DNA of 64,000 bases from positions 1 to 64,000 of the forward strand of contig NZ_JALPTB010000026.1 of NCBI RefSeq assembly GCF_023218075.1, in the 5' to 3' direction. This stretch comes from Rhodococcus sp. HM1. GTDB lineage: Bacteria; Actinomycetota; Actinomycetes; Mycobacteriales; Mycobacteriaceae. Shown here one piece after another: positions 33,951 through 43,063 of the stretch. Under the pieces are notes generated by a model, which had not been told where the DNA came from, searched no databases, and saw only the letters and a program-made list of their open reading frames with translations. How positions within the stretch are numbered: position 1 is the stretch's first letter; every line of letters begins with the position of its first letter. The position numbers were made by a program, and so were the translations under genes.

Positions 33951-35396
33951 GAAGGTGTTGTAGTCGGACCAGGTCGAGAGCATGAAGTACACGTCTTCGT
34001 CGGTCGACCACGGGTGGAGGAACCCGCCGTACAGTTCGACGTGTTCCTCCACCCCGACTAGGCGGGCGCTCTCCGACCACGCCCCCTGCGGGGTGTCCGA
34101 CTCGCGCAGCACGATCGCGGCCTTCGCCGTGTCCAGATACGCCATCTGCCATCGGCCCGCGGCCGCGTCGTATCGCACGGACAATTCCGCGGCCGGGCCG
34201 TGCACGATCGGTGTGGCCGCGGTGTAACCGCCCACGTGCGTCCAGTTTCCGTTGTTCCAGTACTGGTAGGCGTCGGGCTCGAGCACCCGGTCCTCGGGTA
34301 CCCGGGCCAGCGCCACCGATCCGAGGCGTGTGTTCGGGGTTCCGAAGAGATACACGTAGCCTTCGGCGGGCACCGCCGCCGCCACCTGGAAGTTCGTCAC
34401 CCCGAAGATGTTGTCCCACTGGGCATGTGGGTCCTTCGTCCAGGTCGAACCGCCGTCGTCGGAGTAGGCGATGCCGCCGTGGTTGGTCCACCACGTGGCG
34501 GGGATGCTGTTCCAGGTGCGGATCGACATGTAGGTCAGGTACTGGCGCGATCCGACCGCGAACCCCGAGGTGGGAATCACGGTGATCTCGACGTTGTCGA
34601 GCTTGCGGCTGCTCAGAATCTCGGCCGCGTGACAGCGCGAGTCCTGCACCATCGAATCGAACGTCATGCCGTCGGCGAGGTCGCGGTCGGTACTGAACGC
34701 GAGGACGTTGCTGCGCCAGTCCTCGCCCTGTCCGCCCGGCGGGTGGAAACCCTTGCCGACCGTGTCGCCGAATGCGACGGCGATCCTTCCCGGCTCCGAC
34801 TCCCACATGATGCCGAGATCGGTGCCGTGCACCTGCCAGCGCTTGTCGGTCCGGTTGATCGAGCCGGCACCGGTTTCCTTGGCAACGGTGGTGACGTCCA
34901 CGACGTTCGGCACCGGAGGTGCCGGAACCTGCGGGGCGGGTTCGATCGGCGCGATCTCACCTCCGGGTTCGGGCGCGGGGGGCTCCGGCTCGGGTCCGGG
35001 CACGGGCAGGCCGAAGTAGAACGGTGTCGGTTTCAGTCCGATGCGGGGCAGCAACGGCGGGGTCCGCTCGGGCTCGTCGGTCAGGTCCGGGCACGGGTCG
35101 GTGCACGGGTCCGCCGGGAGGGAGTCCGGTTGGATGCGTACCGGCTCCGGTTCCGGCGCCGGATAGGGCACGGTCGTGATCACCGGGTACGGCACGGGGA
35201 TGTCCAGATCGGACGGCACCAGCGACTCGTGCTTCCAGGTGTCGGTCGCGCACGGCCCGGTCCCCGGTAGCCCGTCCGGTTCGTCCGCCGAGGCGGTGAC
35301 AGATTGCCCGGTCGCGACGACGACGGCCGCCAGCACCGCCGCCAGCGGCAGCCCGCGCCGATTCCGTCCCGACCACCTGTCCACCGCCCGCTTCAC
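33924..35396 (-). CDS. secreted DUF4185 protein with proline-rich linker
   Basis: 490 residues from GTG 35396, chosen because it places a basic n-region and hydrophobic stretch (LPLAAVLAAVVVATGQ) as a signal peptide ending near ASADE; the frame is open to 35477. A Pro/Glu-rich region (PEPEPPAPEPG...PAPQVPAPPVP) is followed by a DUF4185 beta-propeller-type domain (GTDLGIMWE, VAFGDTVGKGF, GGIAYSDDGGSTW, WNNGNWTHVGG, LHPWSTDEDVYFMLS). Exported, probably glycan- or cell-wall-associated; activity unknown. The gene ends abut the AztD-like gene convergently. Confidence 0.78.
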   Translation of the reverse strand: MKRAVDRWSGRNRRGLPLAAVLAAVVVATGQSVTASADEPDGLPGTGPCATDTWKHESLVPSDLDIPVPYPVITTVPYPAPEPEPVRIQPDSLPADPCTDPCPDLTDEPERTPPLLPRIGLKPTPFYFGLPVPGPEPEPPAPEPGGEIAPIEPAPQVPAPPVPNVVDVTTVAKETGAGSINRTDKRWQVHGTDLGIMWESEPGRIAVAFGDTVGKGFHPPGGQGEDWRSNVLAFSTDRDLADGMTFDSMVQDSRCHAAEILSSRKLDNVEITVIPTSGFAVGSRQYLTYMSIRTWNSIPATWWTNHGGIAYSDDGGSTWTKDPHAQWDNIFGVTNFQVAAAVPAEGYVYLFGTPNTRLGSVALARVPEDRVLEPDAYQYWNNGNWTHVGGYTAATPIVHGPAAELSVRYDAAAGRWQMAYLDTAKAAIVLRESDTPQGAWSESARLVGVEEHVELYGGFLHPWSTDEDVYFMLSTWSDYNTFLLRTRIER

Positions 35397-35498
35397 GGAC
35401 GAGATCGTGACACAGACACCGGGCCGGTGCAGCGCAGAGGTCCGGCCGACACGCGTGTCGTGGGAAGGACAGCGCACGCCTCGGCGGCACGCTCGCGC

Positions 35499-35544
35499 AT
35501 TCGGATATCTACCGGTTTCTAGGCACTACGGTAGATATCCGAAT
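35499..35544. promoter_or_regulatory. 16-bp perfect inverted repeat between divergent genes
   Basis: ATTCGGATATCTACCG at 35499-35514 and its exact complement at 35529-35544, separated by 14 bp. It lies in the divergent intergenic region, 103 bp upstream of the DUF4185 start and 110 bp upstream of otsB. Each arm contains the palindrome GATATC. Either a double operator site or a long cruciform/hairpin; the distance from any gene end argues against a terminator. Confidence 0.7.
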
Positions 35545-35654
35545 ACTGCGGTGTTTCGGCGATCCTCCCTGCCGGGAGTCACGACGCTGCCCCGCGGATC
35601 CGTGCGACGATGAAGGCCGGGTCACCGCGACAGGACCCGTGGAGGTGCTCAGAA

Positions 35655-36464
35655 ATGCAGGACGCGACCGTGCGCGACGTCCCCCCGGCGCTCGGGAATC
35701 CCGAGCTCGCCGGTCGACTGGCCGGACGCCGCCCGGCAGTGTTCCTCGACTACGACGGCGTTCTCAGCCCGATCGTGGAGCGACCCGAGGACGCGGTGAT
35801 GTCGGAGCACATGCGCACCGTCGTCCGCGACCTCGCCACCCGCGTCCCGGTGTGCGTCGTCACCGGCCGCGACCGCACCGTCGCCCAGCAGTTGATGGGC
35901 ATCGACGACCTCACGATCGCAGGCAGTCACGGTTTCGACATCTGGACACCGACACAGGGCGCGCTCTCCGACACGTACGTCGAGCAGTACACCGACCTCG
36001 TCTCGGAGGTGACCGCGCGACTCCGCGACGACACGCGCGACGTCCCCGGTGCCCACGTCGAACCCAAACGCGCTTCGGTTGCCGTGCACTATCGCCAGGT
36101 CGACCCCGCCGACCGAGACCGCATCTCGGCAACGGTGCAGACCGTGATGGATGCCTACTCCGGCAAATTGAAGCTCACGCCCGGGAAGATGGTGTACGAA
36201 CTCGGCCCCAACGTCGACTGGAACAAGGGCAAGGCAGTGCTCTACCTCATCGACGTGCTCGGTCTCGACAGCGACGACATCGTGCCGCTCTACCTCGGCG
36301 ACGACATCACGGACGAGTACGCATTCCAGGCGTTGCGCGACCGCGGGATCGGCATTCTCGTCGGCGACCCCGACGACCCGGAAGTGGCGAATCGAACCAC
36401 GGCGGCCCGCTACGCACTGGCCTCCGTCGACGACGTGGAACGTTTCCTGGCGACCCTGACCTGA
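35655..36464 (+). CDS. otsB: trehalose-6-phosphate phosphatase OtsB
   Basis: 269 residues from ATG 35655 with GGAGG 9 nt upstream. HAD phosphatase: motif I FLDYDGVLSPI (nucleophile Asp), motif II VVTGRDR, the trehalose-phosphatase cap with ELGPNVDWNKGKAVLYL, and motif IV LYLGDDITDEYAFQAL. It dephosphorylates trehalose-6-phosphate to trehalose. First gene of an operon with a GH65 enzyme (38 bp downstream) and a beta-PGM-like HAD protein. No otsA in the window. Confidence 0.92.
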   Translation: MQDATVRDVPPALGNPELAGRLAGRRPAVFLDYDGVLSPIVERPEDAVMSEHMRTVVRDLATRVPVCVVTGRDRTVAQQLMGIDDLTIAGSHGFDIWTPTQGALSDTYVEQYTDLVSEVTARLRDDTRDVPGAHVEPKRASVAVHYRQVDPADRDRISATVQTVMDAYSGKLKLTPGKMVYELGPNVDWNKGKAVLYLIDVLGLDSDDIVPLYLGDDITDEYAFQALRDRGIGILVGDPDDPEVANRTTAARYALASVDDVERFLATLT

Positions 36465-36502
36465 CACACCGGTAGGTCGCGTGACTCGGGAGGTGAAACA
36501 CC

Positions 36503-38953
36503 GTGCAATCTCCGGATTTCGGACTGGACTACGATCGTTTCGACAGCGCCGCAGAGGGTTTGCGTGAGGCTCTGACCTCCACGGGCAACGGCTTCTTCTG
36601 CACGCGCGGCACCGCCGAGTGGGAGGACATGAGTCCCGTCCACTATCCCGGAACATACGTTCACGGCATCTACAACCGCGAGACCACGATCATGGGAGGG
36701 CGACCGGTCCTCAACGAGGATCTCGTCAACGTGTCGAACTGGCTGATTCTCAAACTTCGCATCGAAGGCGAGGACGCGATCCGGCTCGACAACATCGACC
36801 TGCTCGGATACCGCCACACCTACGACATCCGCTCGGCAACCGTGATGCGGGAGATGACCTTCCGGGACCACTGCGGGCGGGAGACGACGCTGCGGAGCCG
36901 CCGGTTCGTCAGCATGGCCGACAGCCACCAGGCCGCGATCGAATGGACCATCACACCCGAGAACTGGTCGGGGCGAGTGGAAGTGGTCTCGGCCCTCGAC
37001 GGTCGCGTCACCAACCGCGTCGTCGCCCGCTACCGGCAACTCGAGGGCCGGCACCTGGATCCCGTCTCGCCACGCACGTTCAGCGACGAGACCATCGCTC
37101 TGCGGGTGCAGACGCGGCAGTCCGACATCTACGTGGCCGAGGCTGCGCGCACCCGGGTCTTCCGGGGAGACAGCGCGGAACCGTGCGAAGTCGAACGCGA
37201 CCTCTACCAGATGGAGGACTACATCCAGCAGGTGCTCTGTTTCGACGTCGAACGCCGGAAGCCGGTGCGGGTGGAGAAGATGGTGTCGCTGTTCACCTCT
37301 CGGGACAACGCCATCACCGAACCTCTGGCCGCGGCCGGCCGGCACGTGCTGCGGTATCCGGATTTCGCCACCGCGTACGCCGAGCACTGGGCGGCATGGG
37401 ACGAACTGTGGGACATCTGCGATGTCCAGCTGCCCAGCGAACCCCGCGCGCATCTCCTGCTGGGCCTGCACGTCGCGCACCTGCTGCAGGTCTGCTCGCG
37501 GCACACCGCACGGCACGACGCCGGGGTCCCGGCCCGCGGATTGAACGGTGAAGCGTACCGGGGCCACGTCTTCTGGGACGAGATGTACGTCTACCCGTTC
37601 CTCAATCTCCGGATGCCGGAGGTGACGCGAAGCCTGATCCTGTACCGGTATCGCCGTCTCACCGAAGCACGTTGGGCTGCACAGGATGCCGGATTCCGGG
37701 GTGCGATGTTCCCGTGGCAGAGCGGCAGCGACGGCACCGAGGAAACCCAGGAAGTGCATCTCAACCCCCTGTCGGGACAGTGGGATCCGGATCACAGTCG
37801 CAACCAGCGGCACATCAACGCGGCGATCTTCTACAACGTGTGGCGCTTCCATCAGGTCACCGACGACGCCGAGTTCCTCGCCGACTACGGCGCCGAACTC
37901 ATGCTCGAGATCGCTCGCTTCTGGGCGTCGATCGCGCACTGGAACCCCGAACGGGAACGGTACGAGATCCACGGTGTGATGGGGCCGGACGAGTTCCACG
38001 AACACTACCCCGGCTTGTCGGAACCGGGACTCCGCAACAACGCGTACACGAACGTCATGGTGGCGTGGGTGATGGCGACGATCCCGTCCATCCTCGAGTC
38101 GCTGTCCACGATCCGGCGGCACGCGCTGCTGGCCCGGCTCGCCGTGACCGACGAGGAACTGGGCCTGTGGGACGACATGAGCCGAAAGATGTTCGTGCCG
38201 TTTCACATGGGAGTGATCAGCCAGTTCGAGGGATACGACGAACTGGAGGAACTCGACTGGGAGCAGTACCGCGCCACCTACCCCGACATCGGACGCCTCG
38301 ATCGGATCCTGCGCGCCGAGGGCGAAGATCCCAATCGGTTCAAGATGGCGAAGCAGGCGGACACCGTCATGCTGTTCTACCTCTTCGACTACGAGGAACT
38401 CGAACCGGTCTTCGAGCGGCTCGGTTACCCGTTCGACCGGGATCTCGTCGAACGCACCATCGAGTACTACGACGAAAGAACCTCGCACGGTTCGACACTC
38501 AGCCACGTGACGTTCGCGTCCGTGCTCGCCGACCTCGACCCGCCCGGCTCCTGGAATCGTTTCATGCTGGCGCTCGAGAGCGACGTCAGCGACCTCCAGG
38601 GCGGCACCACCAAGGAAGGCATCCACATGGGGGTGATGTCCGGGACGCTCGACGTACTGCAACGCACCTATGTGGGAACCCGCGTCGAGAACGGTGTCCT
38701 CGTGTTCCGGCCGCGGCTCGTCGACCGGCTCGACGGCGTGTCCTTCTCGATCCGGTTCCGCGGCACACCGTTGCGGGTGCGCATCTCCGGAGGAGAACTG
38801 ACCGTGCTCGCGCAGGCCGTGGGCTTCCACGTCCCGATCCGGGTGGCCCTCGACGGACAGGAACACGAACTCGGTCCGGGCGACAGCTGTGTGTTCACCC
38901 TCCCCGCGCAGCGGTCGTCGAGTAACCGGCAACCGCGCGGGGTGCGATCGTGA
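36503..38953 (+). CDS. glycoside hydrolase family 65 (trehalose/maltose phosphorylase-like)
   Basis: 816 residues from GTG 36503, standard for GH65. N-terminal beta-sandwich (GNGFFCTRGTAEWED, GTYVHGIYNRE), (alpha/alpha)6 barrel with GHVFWDEMYVYPFL, the general-acid Glu in MGPDEFHEHYPG, NNAYTNVMVAW, KQADTVMLFYLF and TSHGSTLSHVTFA, then a small C-terminal sheet. GH65 phosphorylases split alpha-glucosides to beta-glucose-1-phosphate with inversion. With otsB upstream and a beta-PGM overlapping downstream, trehalose is the likely substrate. Hydrolysis instead of phosphorolysis cannot be excluded. Confidence 0.9.
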   Translation: MQSPDFGLDYDRFDSAAEGLREALTSTGNGFFCTRGTAEWEDMSPVHYPGTYVHGIYNRETTIMGGRPVLNEDLVNVSNWLILKLRIEGEDAIRLDNIDLLGYRHTYDIRSATVMREMTFRDHCGRETTLRSRRFVSMADSHQAAIEWTITPENWSGRVEVVSALDGRVTNRVVARYRQLEGRHLDPVSPRTFSDETIALRVQTRQSDIYVAEAARTRVFRGDSAEPCEVERDLYQMEDYIQQVLCFDVERRKPVRVEKMVSLFTSRDNAITEPLAAAGRHVLRYPDFATAYAEHWAAWDELWDICDVQLPSEPRAHLLLGLHVAHLLQVCSRHTARHDAGVPARGLNGEAYRGHVFWDEMYVYPFLNLRMPEVTRSLILYRYRRLTEARWAAQDAGFRGAMFPWQSGSDGTEETQEVHLNPLSGQWDPDHSRNQRHINAAIFYNVWRFHQVTDDAEFLADYGAELMLEIARFWASIAHWNPERERYEIHGVMGPDEFHEHYPGLSEPGLRNNAYTNVMVAWVMATIPSILESLSTIRRHALLARLAVTDEELGLWDDMSRKMFVPFHMGVISQFEGYDELEELDWEQYRATYPDIGRLDRILRAEGEDPNRFKMAKQADTVMLFYLFDYEELEPVFERLGYPFDRDLVERTIEYYDERTSHGSTLSHVTFASVLADLDPPGSWNRFMLALESDVSDLQGGTTKEGIHMGVMSGTLDVLQRTYVGTRVENGVLVFRPRLVDRLDGVSFSIRFRGTPLRVRISGGELTVLAQAVGFHVPIRVALDGQEHELGPGDSCVFTLPAQRSSSNRQPRGVRS

Positions 38954-39753
38954 CCCCGGCGGCGACGCCTCCGCCGTCAGGAAGCACCGGTTTCGCCGGC
39001 GCGATATTCGACGTCGACGGAGTCCTCGTCGACTCCCCCCACGAGGCGGCGTGGCGACGAGCCCTGCACGAACTGATGGTCGGTGAATGGTCCGGCATCC
39101 GGGACGCGACCACGTGGTCGCCGGAGGCCTTCACCCCGCAGGTCTATCAGCGGGTGTTGTCGGGGAAGCCGCGCCTGAGCGGCGCGCGCGCCGCGCTCGA
39201 GTACTTCCACGTCCCGGACGCCGCCGAACGAACCGCGACCTACGCGGAACGCAAACAGCAACTGCTGGTGCGCCTGATCGACGAGCGCGCGTTCGAGGCG
39301 TATCCGGACGCGGTGCGGTTCGTCCTGGCCGTGCGCGCCGCGGGTATCCCCGTCGCCGCGGCGTCGTCGTCGAAGAACGCCGACCGGTTCCTGCGCGGCA
39401 TCTCGCTCGCCGAGTTCGAGGGTGTCCCGGACGCGGCGTCCGGCTTCACCCTTCTCGATGTCTTCGACGCGAATCTGTCCGGACGGGACTTCGCCCGCGG
39501 CAAGCCGGATCCGGAGATATTCCTCACCGCCGCAGGTGAATTGGGTGTTTTGCCCGAATCGTGCTTCGTCGTCGAGGACGCGGTCAGCGGAATTCTGGCC
39601 GCGAAAGCCGGCGACATGGCGGCGCTCGGCGTCGCCCGGTCCGGCGACGCAGACGCCCTGGTGGCGGCACACGCCGACCTGGTGGTGACCTCGCTGGACG
39701 ACGTCGATCGAACCCGGTTGCTGCACGGGGAACTCGCCACCCGCAGTCGATGA
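38950..39753 (+). CDS. beta-phosphoglucomutase-like HAD hydrolase
   Basis: 267 residues from GTG 38950, overlapping the GH65 stop by 4 bp. HAD subfamily IA: motif I FDVDGVLVDSPHEAAWRRAL, a four-helix cap, motif II AASSSKNADRFL, motif III GKPDPEIFLTAAGELGV and motif IV CFVVEDAVSGILAAKAG. It should convert beta-glucose-1-phosphate from the GH65 enzyme to glucose-6-phosphate. Coupled translation supports this pairing. Confidence 0.85.
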   Translation: MTPAATPPPSGSTGFAGAIFDVDGVLVDSPHEAAWRRALHELMVGEWSGIRDATTWSPEAFTPQVYQRVLSGKPRLSGARAALEYFHVPDAAERTATYAERKQQLLVRLIDERAFEAYPDAVRFVLAVRAAGIPVAAASSSKNADRFLRGISLAEFEGVPDAASGFTLLDVFDANLSGRDFARGKPDPEIFLTAAGELGVLPESCFVVEDAVSGILAAKAGDMAALGVARSGDADALVAAHADLVVTSLDDVDRTRLLHGELATRSR

Positions 39754-39879
39754 CGGCAACGCAACGGAGCAGTCGACGGTAATCTTGCTGCCACGTCGCA
39801 ATGACAACGATTGTGTAACGTGGCTCGAGTTCATGCCGTACCGGTCTCATGCCGTCTCGAACCCAGGGGGTGCACGCTC

Positions 39880-41106
39880 GTGCTGTCGTCCGAAATCCGA
39901 ATCCGGCCCGTGCAGTCGGCACTCGTCGCGCTGGGCCTGATCCTCTCGGCGATCGTCGTGACGAGGTACCTGCAAGATTCGCTCACCGAATACCTGATGG
40001 ACCTGGACGTGTTCCGCGATGCCGGTGAAGCGTTCCTGCACCACACTCCGCTCTACACGGAGGGCTTCCACACCAGCTCGGGTTTCCGGTTCATCTATCC
40101 GCCGTTCGCGGCAGCCCTGTTCGCGGTGTTGCCGCTCGTGGGCAGCACCACCATGCAGTTCCTGTGGACGCTCGGCCTGATCGCGCTGGTCTGGTGGGTG
40201 CTGAAGGTCGCGTTCGAACGCATGAACGTCGACCGCGCGCCCCTGCTCGCCACCGCCGCGCTCGGACTGACACTGTGCCTCGAGCCGATCCGGTCGAACT
40301 TCGCATTCGGCCAGATCAACATCGTGCTCATGGCGCTGGTCGTCGCCGACTGCCTCGGCGTCATCCCCCGCCGGTTCCGCGGGGTCGGTATCGCGCTCGC
40401 CGCGGCCATCAAGATCACGCCTGCGGCGTTCGGCCTGCTGCTGTTGCTGCGCCGGGACCTCCCGTCGGTGGCCCGCGCGGCCGGTGGGTTCATCGCGCTC
40501 GCCGCGTTCGGCTACTGGCTGCGGCCCGACTCGTCGGTCTATTTCTGGACCCACGAGGCGTGGGCGACCGATCGTGCCGGCGACCAGGAATTCTTCCGGA
40601 ATCAGGCGCTGACGGGCCTGATCGCCCGGTTCGACTTCTCCGAGACGGTCACCAAGGGCCTGTGGCTGGCCGGAGCCCTCGTCATCGTCGCCGCGGCCGC
40701 GTGGGCTGCCAATCGTTTCCTGCGGTCGGACGAACCGGTGATCGCGCTCGGGGTGATCGCGCTCGCGACGCTGCTCGCCGCCCCCATCGCCGTCACCCAC
40801 CACTGGGCGTACAGCGTCCTGCTCGTCGCGATCCCGATCGCGCCGCAGTACCGCCGCTGGTGGCCGGTCCTGCTGCCCGCCGCGCTCGTGTTCCTCGTCG
40901 GACCGAACTACCTGCTCATCGACGCGTCGTCGCACGGCTGGGTCGAGCAGGCCGTCCTCGAGTTGCTGGGCAACGCCCAGTGCCTGACCGGGATCGCGCT
41001 GCTGGTCGCCGCCGTGATCGCCGCCCGGTCGCGCCGCGGAGCCGACACCTCCGCCACGCCCGCCCAGGAGACCGCTCAGCTCCAGAGCGCGCCCGCCGCC
41101 ACATAG
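39880..41106 (+). CDS. GT87/DUF2029 membrane mannosyltransferase
   Basis: About 408 residues from GTG 39880 (AGGGGG upstream); the frame opens at 39811. Ten or so membrane segments. Family features: YLMDLDVFRDAGEAFLHHTPLY with the catalytic Asp in the first external loop, FRFIYPPFAAALFAVLPL, LNFAFGQIN-type motif (RSNFAFGQINIVLMALVV), and KITPAAFGLLLLLRRD. Homologues are polyprenyl-phosphomannose-dependent alpha-(1,2) mannosyltransferases for lipomannan/arabinomannan branches. Its 3' end overlaps the convergent azlD gene by 31 bp. Confidence 0.83.
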   Translation: MLSSEIRIRPVQSALVALGLILSAIVVTRYLQDSLTEYLMDLDVFRDAGEAFLHHTPLYTEGFHTSSGFRFIYPPFAAALFAVLPLVGSTTMQFLWTLGLIALVWWVLKVAFERMNVDRAPLLATAALGLTLCLEPIRSNFAFGQINIVLMALVVADCLGVIPRRFRGVGIALAAAIKITPAAFGLLLLLRRDLPSVARAAGGFIALAAFGYWLRPDSSVYFWTHEAWATDRAGDQEFFRNQALTGLIARFDFSETVTKGLWLAGALVIVAAAAWAANRFLRSDEPVIALGVIALATLLAAPIAVTHHWAYSVLLVAIPIAPQYRRWWPVLLPAALVFLVGPNYLLIDASSHGWVEQAVLELLGNAQCLTGIALLVAAVIAARSRRGADTSATPAQETAQLQSAPAAT

Positions 41107-41405
41107 GCGACGGTGCCGGCAACGGTGCTCAGCGCCGGACTGTGACGCCACAGATGGACCGCGACGGTCACGCCGAGCCCGATCACCGCGGGCAGCCACG
41201 TCGTCGCACCGGTGTCACGCAGCGTGTACATCACCAGGATCAACATCACTCCGGCCGGCATCGTCGCGCCGAGGAACTTGACCACCGCCGAATCACGCAG
41301 GAACGCGAGCGCCGCGAACGGCGCCGCGCGTAGGCCGACGGTGACCATGAACATCACGAACAGCGACGCCAGCACGTAGCCGGCGCCGGGCACCGAGTCA
41401 GGCAT
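41076..41405 (-). CDS. azlD: AzlD-family transporter subunit
   Basis: 109 residues with three to four membrane helices and the family start GLRAAPFAALAFLRDSAVVKFLG. AzlD partners with AzlC in exporting branched-chain amino acids. It overlaps the azlC gene by 8 bp on the same strand and ends inside the GT87 gene. Confidence 0.85.
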   Translation of the reverse strand: MPDSVPGAGYVLASLFVMFMVTVGLRAAPFAALAFLRDSAVVKFLGATMPAGVMLILVMYTLRDTGATTWLPAVIGLGVTVAVHLWRHSPALSTVAGTVAYVAAGALWS

Positions 41406-42090
41406 GGGACACCCGATTGCGGTAGACGAATCGGACGAGCAGCGCCAGCACGAACAACCCGAGCGCGACGGGAAGCATGACGTCCTTGGCGAGCACCAAC
41501 GCCACCAGACCGCAGACCAGCGCGATCGCGGGCGCGGGCAGGTCGCGATTGATGCGGAAGGCGTCGATCGCGAGCACCGCGCACAGCGCGGTGAGCGCGA
41601 ACTCCAGTCCCGACAGGCCCGCAGGAAGGGCCGCTCCGATCAGCGCGCCGACCGTGCCCGAGGCCACCCACACCACCTGACAGAGCACCTGCACGCTGAG
41701 GACCCGGGTACCGGTCAGCTCGTCGCGGGGTTTCGGGGCGACGATCGCGTACGACTCGTCGGTGAGGGCGTACACGCTGTAGATCCGCCCGGCGCGGCTG
41801 CGTATCACCCGCAGCGGGAAGCTCAGGCCGTAGAACACGTGCCGGAAGTTGATCAGCAGCGTCGCCACTGCGAGCGACGCGAACGGGGTGACCGCGCCGA
41901 TCAGCCCGACCGCGAGGAACTCCATCGACCCGGCGTAGATGACGGTGGAGAAGATCGGCGCCCACCACCAGTCGAACCCACCCTGGGTCAGCACGACCCC
42001 GAACGCCAGACCCAGCGGGATCAGCCCGAGACCGACGGCCCAGGAGTCGGCGATACCGGCGCGGATCTGGGCGGAGCGACGGTCGGACAC
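41398..42090 (-). CDS. azlC: AzlC-family branched-chain amino acid exporter
   Basis: 230 residues from GTG 42090. AzlC landmarks: GIADSWAVGLGLIPLGLAFGVVLTQGGFDWWWAPIFSTVIYAGSMEFLAVGL, INFRHVFYGLSFP and ALTDESYAIV. Several membrane helices. The frame is open upstream through the 25-bp minisatellite, which would add an improbable Arg/Gly/Pro-rich extension, so the GTG just downstream of the repeats is preferred. Confidence 0.86.
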   Translation of the reverse strand: MSDRRSAQIRAGIADSWAVGLGLIPLGLAFGVVLTQGGFDWWWAPIFSTVIYAGSMEFLAVGLIGAVTPFASLAVATLLINFRHVFYGLSFPLRVIRSRAGRIYSVYALTDESYAIVAPKPRDELTGTRVLSVQVLCQVVWVASGTVGALIGAALPAGLSGLEFALTALCAVLAIDAFRINRDLPAPAIALVCGLVALVLAKDVMLPVALGLFVLALLVRFVYRNRVSHA

Positions 42091-42127
42091 GCGATCCAAT
42101 CTATCGGGGTCGCCGATTCGCCACGCG

Positions 42128-42218
42128 TCCCCGGCGGCGGTCGATTTGCCGGTCCCCGGCGGCGGTCGATTTGCCGGTCCCCGGCGGCGGTCGATTTGCC
42201 GGTCCCCGGCGGCGGTCG
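42128..42218 (+). repeat. 25-bp tandem repeat, 3.6 copies
   Basis: Units at 42128-42152, 42153-42177 and 42178-42202 are identical, followed by a 16-bp partial copy to 42218. Each unit begins TCCCCGGCGGCGG and contains CGATTTGCC. It lies between the divergent starts of azlC and the M50 protease gene, 38 bp from the azlC start. Confidence 0.95.
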
Positions 42219-42273
42219 CGTGGCAGGGCCCGCCGTACGATGACTCGTTCAGTTCTCCGATGGAAGGTGCCCC

Positions 42274-43014
42274 GTGTCCTCGACCCTCGCCTCGATCCCG
42301 GACGCACTGGGATCCGCGTGGGACGCGGTGTCCGCGGTCAGCGAGCCGGCCCCGCCCGCCCTGATCGTCACGACCGCCGTGATCGCACTCGTGCTGGTCA
42401 CCGTGCGGCCGTTGTGGCTCGCGACGCGGCACCTGATCACCCAGGCCCACGAAGGGTCACACGCGCTCGTGGCCCGCCTGGTCGGGAGACGGCTGTCCGG
42501 GATCCGGCTGCACAGCGACACCTCCGGGGTGACCGTCTCGTCGGGCAATCCACGGGGTCCGGGCATGATCGCGACCGCGTTCGCGGGCTACGTCGGCCCG
42601 GCCGCGCTCGGCTTCCTCGCGGCGACGCTGCTGACGCTCGATCGTCCGGCCGCCGTGCTGTGGTCGGTGCTGGCCGCGCTGGCGTTGCTGATCCTGCTGA
42701 TCCGCAATCTGTTCGGCTTCCTGTCGGTTCTCGCCGTGGGCGCAGCCATCGGGGCGGCGGCCTACTACGGGGATCCGGTCATCCGCTACACGGCGGCCTA
42801 TCTGCTGACGTGGGTGTTGCTGTTCGGCGCGACCCGCCCGGTCGTCGAGTTGGCCCGCACCCATCGGCGCGGGGGCGGCGGGGGTTCGGACGCCGATCAA
42901 CTGCGGTGGCTCACGCACATCCCGGCTGCCGTGTGGATTCTGGTGTTCGGGCTGGTCACAGCCGGAACCGCGGCGTACGGGGCCGCGCGGATCGTGCTCA
43001 CGCAACTGCTGTGA
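42274..43014 (+). CDS. M50-family membrane metalloprotease-like protein
   Basis: 246 residues from GTG 42274 with GGAAGG upstream. About six membrane segments. Zinc-protease motif HEGSH (H-E-x-x-H) follows the first helix, then the GNPRGPGMIATAFAGYVGPA and IRNLFGF segments typical of actinobacterial M50B-like proteins; the Asn-rich IRNLFG region stands where NxxPxxxLDG lies in S2P proteases. Site-2-protease function is possible but unproven. Confidence 0.8.
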   Translation: MSSTLASIPDALGSAWDAVSAVSEPAPPALIVTTAVIALVLVTVRPLWLATRHLITQAHEGSHALVARLVGRRLSGIRLHSDTSGVTVSSGNPRGPGMIATAFAGYVGPAALGFLAATLLTLDRPAAVLWSVLAALALLILLIRNLFGFLSVLAVGAAIGAAAYYGDPVIRYTAAYLLTWVLLFGATRPVVELARTHRRGGGGGSDADQLRWLTHIPAAVWILVFGLVTAGTAAYGAARIVLTQLL

Positions 43015-43063
43015 GCCGTGTGCCTTTGTGGCGGTCAGGGCCGCCAATAGGACACACCGGGCG

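Noticed and set aside
36410-38932. An 840-codon minus-strand frame opposite the GH65 gene
   Set aside because: Antisense shadow caused by third-position GC; the plus-strand GH65 protein has all family motifs.
42128-42218. CRISPR-like array
   Set aside because: The copies are contiguous with no spacers; it is a tandem minisatellite.
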